Source: Candidatus Methanophagales archaeon ANME-1-THS (GTDB taxonomy: Archaea; Halobacteriota; Syntropharchaeia; Alkanophagales; Methanospirareceae). From it: a stretch of DNA of 40,251 nt. Shown piece by piece: positions 25,145 through 34,424 of this stretch. Under the pieces are notes generated by a model. The model was given only the letters and a program-made list of their open reading frames with translations, made no database searches and was not told the DNA's origin. The stretch is taken from positions 1 to 40,251 of the forward strand of contig RXIE01000129.1 of NCBI GenBank assembly GCA_004212135.1, given 5' to 3'. The translations under genes and the position numbers were made by a program. The first letter of the stretch is position 1, and the number at the start of each line of letters is the position of its first letter.

Positions 25145-27096
25145 AGCCATACGCCTCCTATCGCGACTACTACGAGCAGGATCATGACGAGCCCGAGCAC
25201 AATATTGATGTATCGGCTGAGATAGCCTGTTTGAATGCCTCGGATTCGCTTCGAGATCGTGCCGAATAAGCCGGGTATCGTCACGGTATTAAAGAATCCG
25301 TCAATTCCACGATTTCCATAGTCCTGAACCAGATGAGAGACAAAGAAACCTATCTTCGGAATGATAAAATCATTCATAAAGGGCAGATACATACGGTCGC
25401 CGAAGAACGCGCCGAGCTTGTTTAGCGCATGTATCTGGGGTCGGTAGAGTGCAACCATATACGCGAGTAAGGCCAGTATTCCAACGCCAAAGGAGATGGT
25501 GATCGTGCCGTGCTTCAGAACGGATCCCGCGGCAACGAATTCATGGCCTTCTTCACTTGTGAAGATGATATAGAGCAAGACGAAGAGCACCGAGACCATC
25601 AGAGAGTACCCCACCTTCATCAATCCCCCGCCATGCGTATGCTCGTGGTGTGGTTTCTCGCCTTTAATAAAATTCAAAGCAAGGAACTTCGCCATTATCC
25701 CGGAATAGACTACCGAGGTGAGCACGAGCAGGATGAGCGGCAAATAGCCCACCTCGTGGAAGAGATGCTCCATAACCTCGTCCATCGCCGACTTCACCCA
25801 GTATGCGGTAAGCGGCGGTATGCCAACGAGGAAGGTGGTCGCGACGATCGTAACGATAAAAGCAGGGACCATCTTCTTGCCAAACTCGAGACCACCGCTT
25901 AAGAACCTGCTATGCGTGGCATGGATCAAATGACCACTGACGAGGAATAAACTCGCTTTCGCAAATGCATGGACTGCCATGTACCAGAACGCAACGAGCA
26001 CGGCGAAATTCATGTGCATTTCGCCAACCTCAACATCAACCCAGTAGGATGCGGCGGCTGCTGCGAACATCAGACCGATACTGGACATCGTGGATGCTGC
26101 GAGCAGAACCTTCCGTTCGAGCATACCAGAGCCAGAGAGCGCACCATACAATCCGGAAAGCAGTCCAATAAAGAGCACAAGGAGATACACATACTCGAGC
26201 CCATGCACGCCGTGCAATGTCCATGGCGCAATATACCACGTGAGTTTGATGAATACAAACGCCCCCGCAGCCACCATGGTCGCACTGTGCAGGAGTGCAC
26301 TCACCGTGGTTGGGCCGGTCATTGCGGTCATGAGCCACTCACTGAAGGGTACCTGAGCAGACTTGGTGAAGAGCCCCATGAGCAGACAGAGGAGCAGAAT
26401 TATCGTGCCGCCCGCACCAAGTGTTTCAAAGAGCGTGCCCCACTCGATCTCCGAGATATTGAGCGTTGGTGATAATGCCCATATCGCAGCGAGTGCTAAG
26501 AACATAGGAACATCGCCGAACCGTATGGTGGAGATCGCGCGCCATCCGCCGAAGCTTGGTGGCCAGCTCAGCTCGAGCGGTCCCACCTTCCTGCCCGCTT
26601 TACCGACATAGCTAATATCATTGTCGTCCCTGAACCAGTGCCCGATCAATCCCCACGAAGCGGCGCCCAGTCCCTCCCAGCCGACAAAGAGCAGGAATAA
26701 ATTGTCGCTATACACGACGAGGAGCATCGATGCGGTGAAGAGGTTGAAGAAGAACCAGTACCAGCTCGGCCGGTAATCTCCCTTCATGTAGTCCAAGCCG
26801 TAAATAGCAATAAAGAAGGCTATAAGTGCGGTAATAACGCCCATATACCTGCTCAGATAGTCAGTAATAAGGACGATGTTTATGCCGAATTCAGGAATCC
26901 AGGGGTAACTGAACTGCTGGTTCTCGGGTAGAACGAAGAGGATATACAGGCTCATGATCACTGAGACGAAGATCCCGAAGACCGAGAGATAGGGTAGCTT
27001 CTCGGTCCATGCTTTACTCTTGTAGGCGAGTACAATGGGAACACTGCTCAGCACAGGTGACAGGAACAGTAACAGGAATATGAGCCACTCGTTCAT
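25141..27096 (-). CDS. fpoL: F420H2 dehydrogenase antiporter-like subunit FpoL
   Basis: NuoL-type subunit, 651 residues, about 16 spans with the long C-terminal lateral helix region that braces the pump modules. Canonical residues are intact: FVGWEGLGAASWGLIG with Glu141, FTKSAQVPFSEWL with Lys245, and LLHSATMVAAG. A His-rich loop (HHEHTHGGG) follows FIKGEKP around residue 485. The start overlaps the fpoM stop by ATGA (27096-27093) and the end overlaps fpoN, so translation is coupled along the operon. It should form the distal proton channel. Confidence 0.94.
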   Translation of the reverse strand: MNEWLIFLLLFLSPVLSSVPIVLAYKSKAWTEKLPYLSVFGIFVSVIMSLYILFVLPENQQFSYPWIPEFGINIVLITDYLSRYMGVITALIAFFIAIYGLDYMKGDYRPSWYWFFFNLFTASMLLVVYSDNLFLLFVGWEGLGAASWGLIGHWFRDDNDISYVGKAGRKVGPLELSWPPSFGGWRAISTIRFGDVPMFLALAAIWALSPTLNISEIEWGTLFETLGAGGTIILLLCLLMGLFTKSAQVPFSEWLMTAMTGPTTVSALLHSATMVAAGAFVFIKLTWYIAPWTLHGVHGLEYVYLLVLFIGLLSGLYGALSGSGMLERKVLLAASTMSSIGLMFAAAAASYWVDVEVGEMHMNFAVLVAFWYMAVHAFAKASLFLVSGHLIHATHSRFLSGGLEFGKKMVPAFIVTIVATTFLVGIPPLTAYWVKSAMDEVMEHLFHEVGYLPLILLVLTSVVYSGIMAKFLALNFIKGEKPHHEHTHGGGLMKVGYSLMVSVLFVLLYIIFTSEEGHEFVAAGSVLKHGTITISFGVGILALLAYMVALYRPQIHALNKLGAFFGDRMYLPFMNDFIIPKIGFFVSHLVQDYGNRGIDGFFNTVTIPGLFGTISKRIRGIQTGYLSRYINIVLGLVMILLVVVAIGGVWL

Positions 27097-28547
27097 GGTA
27101 CTATACCTCCCATACCCATCAATGGCCAGATCACCGATTTAAGCCCGGGAATCAATGCGGTCGAGAGCGGCGGGAATACCAGCAAGACTGAGGTGATACC
27201 GATTAGAAAGAGTGGTACGTAGAGGTATCTACTTATCTCCTTTCGTGTGGTATCCTTGGGCTTGCCATAGAATACCTTCCGTATGGTGTAGAATCCATAC
27301 CACACTGAGAGGATGAACATGAAGATAACCGCCAGGAGGATTGCTAAACTCCCGGTAGAAACGCCGAACGTTTCCACCACACCACGCAATATGAAGAATT
27401 CACCGAGCATGCCAACCGTTAAGATCCCGCCGAGGTTCAGAAATCCGACCACCGCAGCATTTGAGATCGCCGGTATGGAATCGTGCAAGCCGCCCATCTG
27501 CCGAACATCACGAAGACCATGATGCACGGCGATGATCCCGCCCGCGCTCGAAAACAGGATTGACTTACCGAAGGCGTGCGACATGTACTGGATCACCACA
27601 CCGACCAGCCCAAACGGACCGAGACAGAGTGCAGCGAGGATATAACCCATCTGTGAGACGGTGGAGTATGCTAACAGCCGTTTGAAATCTGTCTGTTTGA
27701 AGACCGAGAACCCGGCATAAATGCTTGAAAAGAGCGCGTACCCAAAGATGTAGCTGCGATAGGTCACGATGAATGAGTAATCGATGAGTGCGATTCGCAG
27801 CAGAACATATCCAGCCAGACCAACGGTTAATGGGCTCAGCAGTGCACTTAATGGTGTTGGAGCTTCTGCATGCGCCCAGGGAAGCCATACATGGGGTCCT
27901 AACACGGGGAGCTCGATGACCATGCCCACGAAGATGAAGGGCCAGGCATATCGACCCACCGTCTCGATATATTTGAGCGCGAGTGTGTCATTGTTAATAC
28001 CGATGATGAGGAAGCCAGCGAGCGTAAGAACACCGGCTACTAAGCTCCAGATCAGGTACAATTGACCAACCCATCTCCGGTTTCCATAGCCATAGAAGTA
28101 GATGAGGAGGAACGCGGTGATCAGTGCGATCTCGAGGAAAATGTACAGGAGGATGAGATTGCCACTGTACACGAGCCACAACATCGAAGCGGCATAGAGA
28201 TCATACAGGAAGATATATTTCCTGAACTCGCTCTCAACACTGAGCTCCATCTCCACAAATCGGTGCTCCATATAGGGGAGCGCAAAAAGACCGACCATCG
28301 CAGAGACGATACAAATCGTCAGTCCAAATGCATGCGATATAAAGTCAGCACTGAGATAGAGCTCGCCTATTGGTGCTGAAAAGGTCATTAAATGGACCTC
28401 CGCGCAGCCGTAAAAGAGACACGAGAGGATGGCAAAGAACGGCAGCAGGAAGAACGACACGGTAAGATGGGTCGCGGCCTTTGGTTTCAAAAGTGGTGCT
28501 AAAACCGCTGCGAGGAGCGGCAAAATCAGAAAGTAGAGCAGCATCAT
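27093..28547 (-). CDS. fpoM: F420H2 dehydrogenase antiporter-like subunit FpoM
   Basis: NuoM-type subunit, 484 residues, about 14 spans. Glu139 in YIFLEI corresponds to the essential TM5 Glu. The TM7 region reads VIELPVLGPHVWLPWAHAEAPTP: Glu212 occupies the position of the conserved Lys that precedes PFH.WLPDAH in NuoM, and the following LLK.G..G Lys is also absent (PLTVGLAGY). KRLLAYSTVSQMGY and HAFGKSILF are present, the latter more NuoN-like. Overlaps fpoK and fpoL by four bases each. Confidence 0.93.
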   Translation of the reverse strand: MMLLYFLILPLLAAVLAPLLKPKAATHLTVSFFLLPFFAILSCLFYGCAEVHLMTFSAPIGELYLSADFISHAFGLTICIVSAMVGLFALPYMEHRFVEMELSVESEFRKYIFLYDLYAASMLWLVYSGNLILLYIFLEIALITAFLLIYFYGYGNRRWVGQLYLIWSLVAGVLTLAGFLIIGINNDTLALKYIETVGRYAWPFIFVGMVIELPVLGPHVWLPWAHAEAPTPLSALLSPLTVGLAGYVLLRIALIDYSFIVTYRSYIFGYALFSSIYAGFSVFKQTDFKRLLAYSTVSQMGYILAALCLGPFGLVGVVIQYMSHAFGKSILFSSAGGIIAVHHGLRDVRQMGGLHDSIPAISNAAVVGFLNLGGILTVGMLGEFFILRGVVETFGVSTGSLAILLAVIFMFILSVWYGFYTIRKVFYGKPKDTTRKEISRYLYVPLFLIGITSVLLVFPPLSTALIPGLKSVIWPLMGMGGIVP

Positions 28548-28864
28548 ACTTGATCACCTCCTATAGTAATCACCGCGGTGTGAATATCCTTTTTCTGCCG
28601 GTCAAGTATCACAATTGCCGATATCAAGATTAACAGCTCGCCACTGCTCGCGAAGATCGTGATCACCGCAATACCGAATGCGGTATGAGCAGCAACTGAG
28701 AAGAGCGGAATCAATGCCATAAACACCGCACCAAACATCATCTCCAGTGATATAAGGAGCCGGATCACATCTTTACTCGAGATCGCTGTGAGGTAGCCCA
28801 CGAATAAGATTGCAAAGGACGCGGCATAGAGCACTGATATACTCGCGACATCAAGAGCAGCCAT
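28544..28864 (-). CDS. fpoK: F420H2 dehydrogenase membrane subunit FpoK (NuoK-like)
   Basis: 106 residues, three spans, normal for NuoK. Both membrane glutamates that carry protons in this subunit have counterparts: one in RLLISLEMMFGA and one in FASSGELLILISA. The ATG (28864) directly abuts the TGA of fpoJ, and the stop overlaps fpoM as ATGA. A hydrophilic tail (DRQKKDIHTAV) ends the protein. Confidence 0.92.
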   Translation of the reverse strand: MAALDVASISVLYAASFAILFVGYLTAISSKDVIRLLISLEMMFGAVFMALIPLFSVAAHTAFGIAVITIFASSGELLILISAIVILDRQKKDIHTAVITIGGDQV

Positions 28865-29347
28865 TCAACTCCTCCCTCCTATCCCCATCTTTAATACGGA
28901 CAATAACAAGAGAATAACGAGCGCTATCAGCAGTATAACGACTAAAAAGTATTCGGTCGTGGATAGAAAATTCATCAGTTCAAATTGGATCTCGCCGGGC
29001 GATGCTGCCGGCGGATTGAAGATCGGGTAACTGTAAATGGAGAAGCCGATAATGAACGCAGCGAGAGCCACTGGCGCAGCCCAGAATACCGACACCTGCC
29101 TTACCGGTTCAGATCGATAGGTTGCTGCAAGCGCTACGGTGACAATACCAATCGCACCGACAAAGATAAACACGATCAATACGAAGACTGGTTGAAGATT
29201 GAAGAGAGCGTAAACCGCTGCAACAAAAATTAAGGTCCCGGACATGTAGAGCGAGGAGTAGAAATTATCTTTGCTCACGAGAACCCCGAGCGAGAATAAG
29301 ACGGCGATGCCTGCAAGCGCTGACAGCAACAGCACATCTGCACTCAT
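28865..29347 (-). CDS. fpoJ: F420H2 dehydrogenase membrane subunit FpoJ (NuoJ-like), first gene of operon
   Basis: 160 residues with five spans, NuoJ-like. The third span VLIVFIFVGAIGIVTVAL corresponds to the flexible NuoJ TM3 that opens and closes the proton path. The ATG at 29347 is 4 bases from an inverted repeat and about 28 bases from a TATA box, so the transcript is probably leaderless. It heads the order J-K-M-L-N-A-BCD-H-I-F. Confidence 0.9.
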   Translation of the reverse strand: MSADVLLLSALAGIAVLFSLGVLVSKDNFYSSLYMSGTLIFVAAVYALFNLQPVFVLIVFIFVGAIGIVTVALAATYRSEPVRQVSVFWAAPVALAAFIIGFSIYSYPIFNPPAASPGEIQFELMNFLSTTEYFLVVILLIALVILLLLSVLKMGIGGRS

Positions 29348-29350
29348 GGA

Positions 29351-29380
29351 ATGACAATTTTTGTCATCTCTTTAAAAAAC
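29351..29380 (-). promoter_or_regulatory. fpo operon promoter with 17-base inverted repeat
   Basis: Bases 29351-29367 form a perfect inverted repeat (ATGACAA, TTT, TTGTCAT) three bases ahead of the fpoJ ATG. TTTTTTAAA (29371-29379 region, read on the minus strand) is the likely TATA box. With transcription starting about 25 bases downstream, the repeat would cover the start site, a position where a dimeric repressor would block initiation. Operator function is inferred. Confidence 0.55.
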
Positions 29381-29519
29381 TTTCGTTTTTTTTCAGATGC
29401 CCCAGGATCACAGGTTGTCCACGCCCTGTAAAGGGGGATAAAAAAGAATTCGGCATAACTCGTCTGAGCTTCAGCGTGAACAGAGCGCTCACGTGCGGAC
29501 GAAAGAGGGCTTCTCTTTC

Positions 29520-30524
29520 TTATATAAAGGTATTCGAGACGTGGATTTTTATTCGTTCCATAGAAAACTGGGCGATGAACTGGAGTTTCTGCTTCGCCTC
29601 CGAATCTTCGAGTCCCGCAATACAATTCCGCGCTGTTCGTACAAACTCTTCAGCGAGCTGAAGTGCGTACTCGATTGAACCTGCGTCGACCAAAATGCTC
29701 CTCACCCGGTTGATGTCAAAGATGCCAGGGTCTCGTTCTCGAGACAGAATCGCTTTTATATACTCCTTTTCAGATTCGTTTGAATGATGTAACGCGTGGA
29801 TGACGAGCAATGTCTGCTCACCATTTTTAATGTCCAATCCCACAGGCTTGCCAGTATTCGCCGGGTCACCGCAGATATCCAGGATATCATCTTGAATCTG
29901 GAACGCAACCCCTAGGTTCTTACCATAGGTACGCAGATTCTCGATTTCCACTTCGTTTCCGCCTCCGAGTACCGCACCCGCTTCCGCGCTCGCCATAAAA
30001 GTCGCAGCCGTCTTCAGTTCAGCGACTTCCATGTACGAATGCAGGTTCGCCTCTTGCAAGGTTCGTAACGTGAACTCCAGGTATTCCCCCATCGCAATAT
30101 CCGCCACCGCATTCGAGACCAGGCTCACGACTTCCGGGACACCGCAGCGTGCAAGCATCTCGCACGAGAGCCCGAATAAAAGATCACCGATAATAATCGC
30201 CTTCTTTTCACCGTATCTCGCGGGATTAGACGGATTTTTTCGGCGAATGTCGTTCTCATCGATGATATCATCATGTACCAGAGACGCATTGTGAAGCAGT
30301 TCAATCGCTATGGCGGTCGATAGCGCTTTTTCACGTGAACCGCCCACGGCTTCTGCTGAAAGAAGGCATATGATAGGTCTCAGTCGCTTGCCGCCGGTCT
30401 CCTGTATGTAGGTCAGCGCGTCGCGTAAGATCTCATGGTTGCATTCGAGCAATTTTTGCTCGATGACCTCACCTAACTTCTGATTGAAATACAGTACCTC
30501 CTCGTGGAATAGCCGCTCCTTCAT
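29520..30524 (-). CDS. idsA: Trans-isoprenyl diphosphate synthase (geranylgeranyl type)
   Basis: Condenses isopentenyl diphosphate with allylic diphosphates to make the C20 (or longer) chains of archaeal lipids. 334 residues. Substrate motifs: GGKRLRP (44-50), first Asp-rich motif DDIID (85-89) and second FQIQDDILD (about 211-219). The residues 4 and 5 positions before the first motif are Ser81 and Ala80, small side chains that favour a product of C20 or longer over C15 farnesyl. Preceded by AAGGAG eight bases before the ATG and a TATA box near 30556. It lies 172 bases from the fpo operon on the same strand. Confidence 0.92.
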   Translation of the reverse strand: MKERLFHEEVLYFNQKLGEVIEQKLLECNHEILRDALTYIQETGGKRLRPIICLLSAEAVGGSREKALSTAIAIELLHNASLVHDDIIDENDIRRKNPSNPARYGEKKAIIIGDLLFGLSCEMLARCGVPEVVSLVSNAVADIAMGEYLEFTLRTLQEANLHSYMEVAELKTAATFMASAEAGAVLGGGNEVEIENLRTYGKNLGVAFQIQDDILDICGDPANTGKPVGLDIKNGEQTLLVIHALHHSNESEKEYIKAILSRERDPGIFDINRVRSILVDAGSIEYALQLAEEFVRTARNCIAGLEDSEAKQKLQFIAQFSMERIKIHVSNTFI

Positions 30525-30550
30525 TCGTTCCTACTCCTTATTATACCACC

Positions 30551-30560
30551 CTTTTATAAA
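30551..30560 (-). promoter_or_regulatory. TATA box of idsA
   Basis: Minus-strand TTTATAAAAG, centred about 32 bases before the ATG, with the AAGGAG ribosome site (30540-30534 region) between. Confidence 0.45.
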
Positions 30561-30683
30561 TACCCCTTATTTTTGTACCGATGAGCATATGCGATTGATA
30601 TCGGTTCTCCCTGTGGCGCGGCTCTTTCGCCCGTCAACAGGTGACCCGTTTTGTAAAAGCTCGGCTGATCTACCGCCGACTTT

Positions 30684-32741
30684 CTAGCGGGCTTCTTGGA
30701 GCTTCGCCTCTGCATTCCCGTTCTTCTCGCCCCACTGCAGGAAATTGCAGTACGGACAGCCGAAATCCCACGGGCGCTTCATACCACGCTTCATTATCCT
30801 CAACTTGAATAAGAACGGGTGTGTAGCACAGGCATCCGGGGTGACGATTACTCGCCCACTTTTGGGGAGTGGCAACGAGAACGTGCAGGTTGGATAATTC
30901 AGACAGCCCACGAATCGCTTTCCCCGTGGTGAACTCGCGAGGAAGAGATCAGAGCCACATTGGGGGCATCTTCCGAGTATCGTATCCACTCTGATCGCTT
31001 CTTTAAGTGATTTCACGATCTCCTCTCGGTTCTGCGTCATCTCCGTGAAGACGAGGCGCAGCATATCCCTCGAATCATGTACCACGTCCTTCTTCATTCG
31101 TTTCCCGTCACGTATCTCATCCATCTCCAGCTCCAGCGTCTTGGTCATCTCCGGTTTCGTGAGCATCGCCGCATATTTTTCCAGTGAATCGATGAGTGCG
31201 AATGCCTTCTCAGTCGGTTTAACCGGATTATCCTGCACATAGCCGCGTTCGTACAACTTTCCTATAATCTCATGTCGTGTGCTCTTCGTGCCCAGCCCCA
31301 GATCTTCCATCTTTTTTATCAAGCTCGCCTGTGAAATCCTGTTTGGTGGTTTTGTCTCCTTCTCCACGACCTCTACGTGCTCAAGTGTAACGTTCTCGCC
31401 CGTTTTTAACTGCGGTAAGATCCATTCCTCTTTCTTCTGATAGGGATAGACGGCGAGGAATCCGGGGTCCTTTAACGCTCTTCCCTTTGCTACCAAAGTC
31501 TCGCCGCCGAGCTCGATCTGGACTTCGGTATCCTCCCAATGTGCGGGATCTGAGAGCGTTGCTAAAAACCGCCGTACGACCAGTTCATAAATCTTCCATT
31601 CCGCCGTGCTGATCTTTTCGCGCGAGGCTCCTGAGACGGGATGTATCGGTGGATGGTCCGTGGTTCGTTTTTTGCCAGCAGTTGGCTTCAATTGCTTCTT
31701 CCGCGTTATCATGCGAGCATGCGCGCCGAATTCCTCATGCTCGATAAACATCGTCACCAGCGCCTTTAGATCAAGCGTATCGGGATACGTCGTATTATCC
31801 GTGCGATGGTACGAGATGAGCCCGTGCAGATATAAGCTCTCCGCGATATTCATTGCCCGCTTCGGTGCATAGCCAAGCGCAGATGCAGCCCGTATAAATC
31901 CGGTTGTATCAAACGGAACAGGTGGTTTCTCCTCTCTCGACCGTGTCTCCACCGCACGAACCGAGCCGTCCTTTGCAGCTTCAATCCTCGCTTTTATTAT
32001 CTCGACTTCTGCTCGTTCCCAGAATTTTTGTGTCTCATGGGTGACCTCGAAGCGCTCGCCCGTTTCCGTCCTCACCATTGCATGCAGCTCCCAGTAGGTA
32101 CGGGGGACGAATTTCCCGATCTCTTTCTCCTTCGCCACTAACAGTGCGAGTGTTGGTGATTGCACCCGGCCAACTGAAAGGAAGTCCTCACCTAACCGAT
32201 TCGCCGAGAGGGAGATGAACCGTGTCAGTGCTGCTCCCCATATTAAGTCGATGATCCCTCTCGCTTCAGCGGAGGCCGCCAGGTTATAATCAACCGCACT
32301 CCGGTTGGCGAAACTTTCTTTTATCGCTTGCTCGGTTATCGCACTGTATCGCATCCGGTCAACCTGCACGTCAGGATTTATTTTTTTGATGATGCGGAGC
32401 GCTTCCACACCGATCAACTCACCTTCGCGGTCATAGTCTGTGGCGATCGTGATAGACCTCGCGTTCCGTGCGATGTGTACCAGTGCATTCACAATACTCT
32501 TTTTTATCGCAACGGGTATGATCTTGGCGTCTATCAGCGTGTAGGGATTTATCTTGCTCCAGTTACTATACCGTGTTGGGAAGTCCAGACGAAAGACATG
32601 TCCGCTCAGGCCGGCGATGACCGTTTCATCGAACTCATAGGCCTCGATCCCCTCGATCTTGCTCTTCTTTGCCTTACCGGCTGATAGAATCGCGGCGATT
32701 CGCTTTGCTGTTGTCCCCTTCTCAGTGATTATGTAGTGCAT
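30684..32741 (-). CDS. topA: DNA topoisomerase I (type IA)
   Basis: Relaxes negatively supercoiled DNA by single-strand passage. 685 residues. Toprim domain at the N-terminus with IITEKGTTAKRIA and the metal motif DYDREGE (102-108). The catalytic Tyr is Tyr311 in GLISYHRTDNT. GRVQSPTLALLV (191-202) is the usual core motif. The C-terminus has a zinc ribbon (CPQCGSDLF...CLNYPTC) and a second cysteine pair (FGCPYC). Length matches archaeal TopA. It begins after GAGGAGC with a TATA box at about 32804. Confidence 0.94.
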   Translation of the reverse strand: MHYIITEKGTTAKRIAAILSAGKAKKSKIEGIEAYEFDETVIAGLSGHVFRLDFPTRYSNWSKINPYTLIDAKIIPVAIKKSIVNALVHIARNARSITIATDYDREGELIGVEALRIIKKINPDVQVDRMRYSAITEQAIKESFANRSAVDYNLAASAEARGIIDLIWGAALTRFISLSANRLGEDFLSVGRVQSPTLALLVAKEKEIGKFVPRTYWELHAMVRTETGERFEVTHETQKFWERAEVEIIKARIEAAKDGSVRAVETRSREEKPPVPFDTTGFIRAASALGYAPKRAMNIAESLYLHGLISYHRTDNTTYPDTLDLKALVTMFIEHEEFGAHARMITRKKQLKPTAGKKRTTDHPPIHPVSGASREKISTAEWKIYELVVRRFLATLSDPAHWEDTEVQIELGGETLVAKGRALKDPGFLAVYPYQKKEEWILPQLKTGENVTLEHVEVVEKETKPPNRISQASLIKKMEDLGLGTKSTRHEIIGKLYERGYVQDNPVKPTEKAFALIDSLEKYAAMLTKPEMTKTLELEMDEIRDGKRMKKDVVHDSRDMLRLVFTEMTQNREEIVKSLKEAIRVDTILGRCPQCGSDLFLASSPRGKRFVGCLNYPTCTFSLPLPKSGRVIVTPDACATHPFLFKLRIMKRGMKRPWDFGCPYCNFLQWGEKNGNAEAKLQEAR

Positions 32742-32798
32742 GCTCCTCGATTTTCATGCGATCTTAGCCCGGTTGACTGTATAGCTGATAGGATCGTG

Positions 32799-32810
32799 GT
32801 ATTTAAAGTA
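32799..32810 (-). promoter_or_regulatory. TATA box of topA
   Basis: Minus-strand ACTTTAAATACC, centred about 63 bases ahead of the ATG, predicting a leader of about 37 bases with the GAGGAG ribosome site at its end. Confidence 0.4.
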
Positions 32811-32895
32811 AGTAACCTCCACTGGCAGATAATAATATGTTATTATAGTAATTGCTGTATCAGTAAGTATTATCTATTAATTTACCTTCTCCACG

Positions 32896-34341
32896 TCAAT
32901 GGGCGTTTTGTTCGTACCAGTACGCTGCTCTTAACAGGGCATCCTCTTCAAAATGGGTTGCCACGAGCTGTAACCCGATCGGTAAACCGTGCGAAGACCC
33001 ACAGGGAAGCGATATTGAAGGGACACCTGCGAGATTAACCGAGACGGTATTCACATCGGCGAGATATAACGAAAGCGGGTCTTTTATCCGTTCACCGAGC
33101 TTAAAGGCGACGAACGGCATGGTTGGCATCGCCAGTATATCATGGCTTTTCAATGCTTCCTCAAATTCATGCTTTATCAGCGTTCGGACCTTCAATGCCT
33201 TCAAATAATACTTCCCGTAGTAACCAGCCGAGAGTGCGTACGTGCCAAGAATAATCCGCCGTTTCACTTCTTCGCCAAATCCTTCGCTCCGTATCCTCGA
33301 GAACGTGGTATGCCAATCTTCATCTTTGCCAGTTCGGAGTCCGTATCTGAGCCCGTCGAATCGCGCAAGATTTGAGGATGCTTCGGACATCGCAATGAGG
33401 TAATAGGCCGCAAGCGCATAGTTCAAGTTCCGCATTCGGAGCTCCGTATAGGTCGCCCCGAAATCCTCAAAGGTATGGATCGCGTCCCATACCGATCGTT
33501 CAACCTCCGGAGAAGAGCCCTCGATGAATTCACGGGGAACGCCGATCCTCATGCCTTTAATCGCAGCAGGTTCAGTTCGTGGTACGTCGAGCCACGAGCA
33601 GCGGTAGTTCGTCGGTGCGTTATTCGGTAGCTTTATCTGCGTACTGTCGCGTTCATCCTTCGCGGCTAGTACTTCTAAGAGTAACGCGGTGTCCATCACC
33701 GTGGATGCCATTGGTCCTATCTGCTCTAAGGAATTGGCATACGCGATGAGCCCGTATCGTGAAACAAACCCATAGGTGGGCTTCAGTCCGGTGATTCCGC
33801 AGAACGAAGCCGGGCACCTTATCGAGCCGCCGGTATCAGAACCGAGTGCCAGAACACTTTCTCCTGCGGCTATCGCCGCTGCGCTACCACCCGAAGAGCC
33901 GCCAGGCACTCTGGTGAGGTCATGGGGGTTTTTTGTCGGCCCGAAATAACTGGTTTCAGTCGAAGAACCCATACAGAACTCATCCATATTCGTTTTCCCG
34001 AGAATAATAGCCCCTTCGTTCTTCAAGGCCTCGATGACCGTGGCATTGTAGGGAGGAATGTAACCCATAAGAATCTTTGATGCGCACGTCGTTTGAATGC
34101 CCCGTGTCGAGATACTGTCTTTGATGGCTATGGGCACTCCGAGCAGCTTCTTTTGCCTGTATTTTTCTTCCTCGTGTCTCTTATCCACGTCTCGCGCGTC
34201 TTCAATCGCGGCTTCCTTATTCAACGTAATATAGCAATTTAATTCGCTCCGCTCTATCCGTTCAAAGATCCTGTGGATCAATTCCTCACATGAGCTATTT
34301 CCACGTTTTATCTCCTCTACGACTTCCACTGCGGTCAGCAT
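32896..34341 (-). CDS. gatA: Glutamyl-tRNA(Gln) amidotransferase subunit A
   Basis: The amidase subunit of GatCAB, which turns Glu-tRNA(Gln) or Asp-tRNA(Asn) into the amidated forms. 481 residues. The Ser-cisSer-Lys triad is in place: Lys in PIAIKDS (about residue 73), GGSSGGSAA (about 147-155) and GSDTGGSIRCPASFCG (about 168-183). GKTNMDEFCMGSSTE is the family segment. gatB and gatC are not in the window. It shares a short divergent promoter region with the radical SAM gene. Confidence 0.94.
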   Translation of the reverse strand: MLTAVEVVEEIKRGNSSCEELIHRIFERIERSELNCYITLNKEAAIEDARDVDKRHEEEKYRQKKLLGVPIAIKDSISTRGIQTTCASKILMGYIPPYNATVIEALKNEGAIILGKTNMDEFCMGSSTETSYFGPTKNPHDLTRVPGGSSGGSAAAIAAGESVLALGSDTGGSIRCPASFCGITGLKPTYGFVSRYGLIAYANSLEQIGPMASTVMDTALLLEVLAAKDERDSTQIKLPNNAPTNYRCSWLDVPRTEPAAIKGMRIGVPREFIEGSSPEVERSVWDAIHTFEDFGATYTELRMRNLNYALAAYYLIAMSEASSNLARFDGLRYGLRTGKDEDWHTTFSRIRSEGFGEEVKRRIILGTYALSAGYYGKYYLKALKVRTLIKHEFEEALKSHDILAMPTMPFVAFKLGERIKDPLSLYLADVNTVSVNLAGVPSISLPCGSSHGLPIGLQLVATHFEEDALLRAAYWYEQNAH

Positions 34342-34424
34342 GGGTTCTTATCACTCTATTAAGATGGACGTACTTTTATATATCTCATCGGGTTTAAAAT
34401 TACTACAGATGTCAGAACTGATGG
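34342..34424. promoter_or_regulatory. Divergent promoters of gatA and the radical SAM gene
   Basis: For gatA, minus-strand TATATAAAAGTA (about 34373-34384) lies about 37 bases upstream. For the radical SAM gene, GTTTAAAATT (34392-34401) lies about 28 bases before ATG 34425, suggesting a very short or absent leader. Confidence 0.45.
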
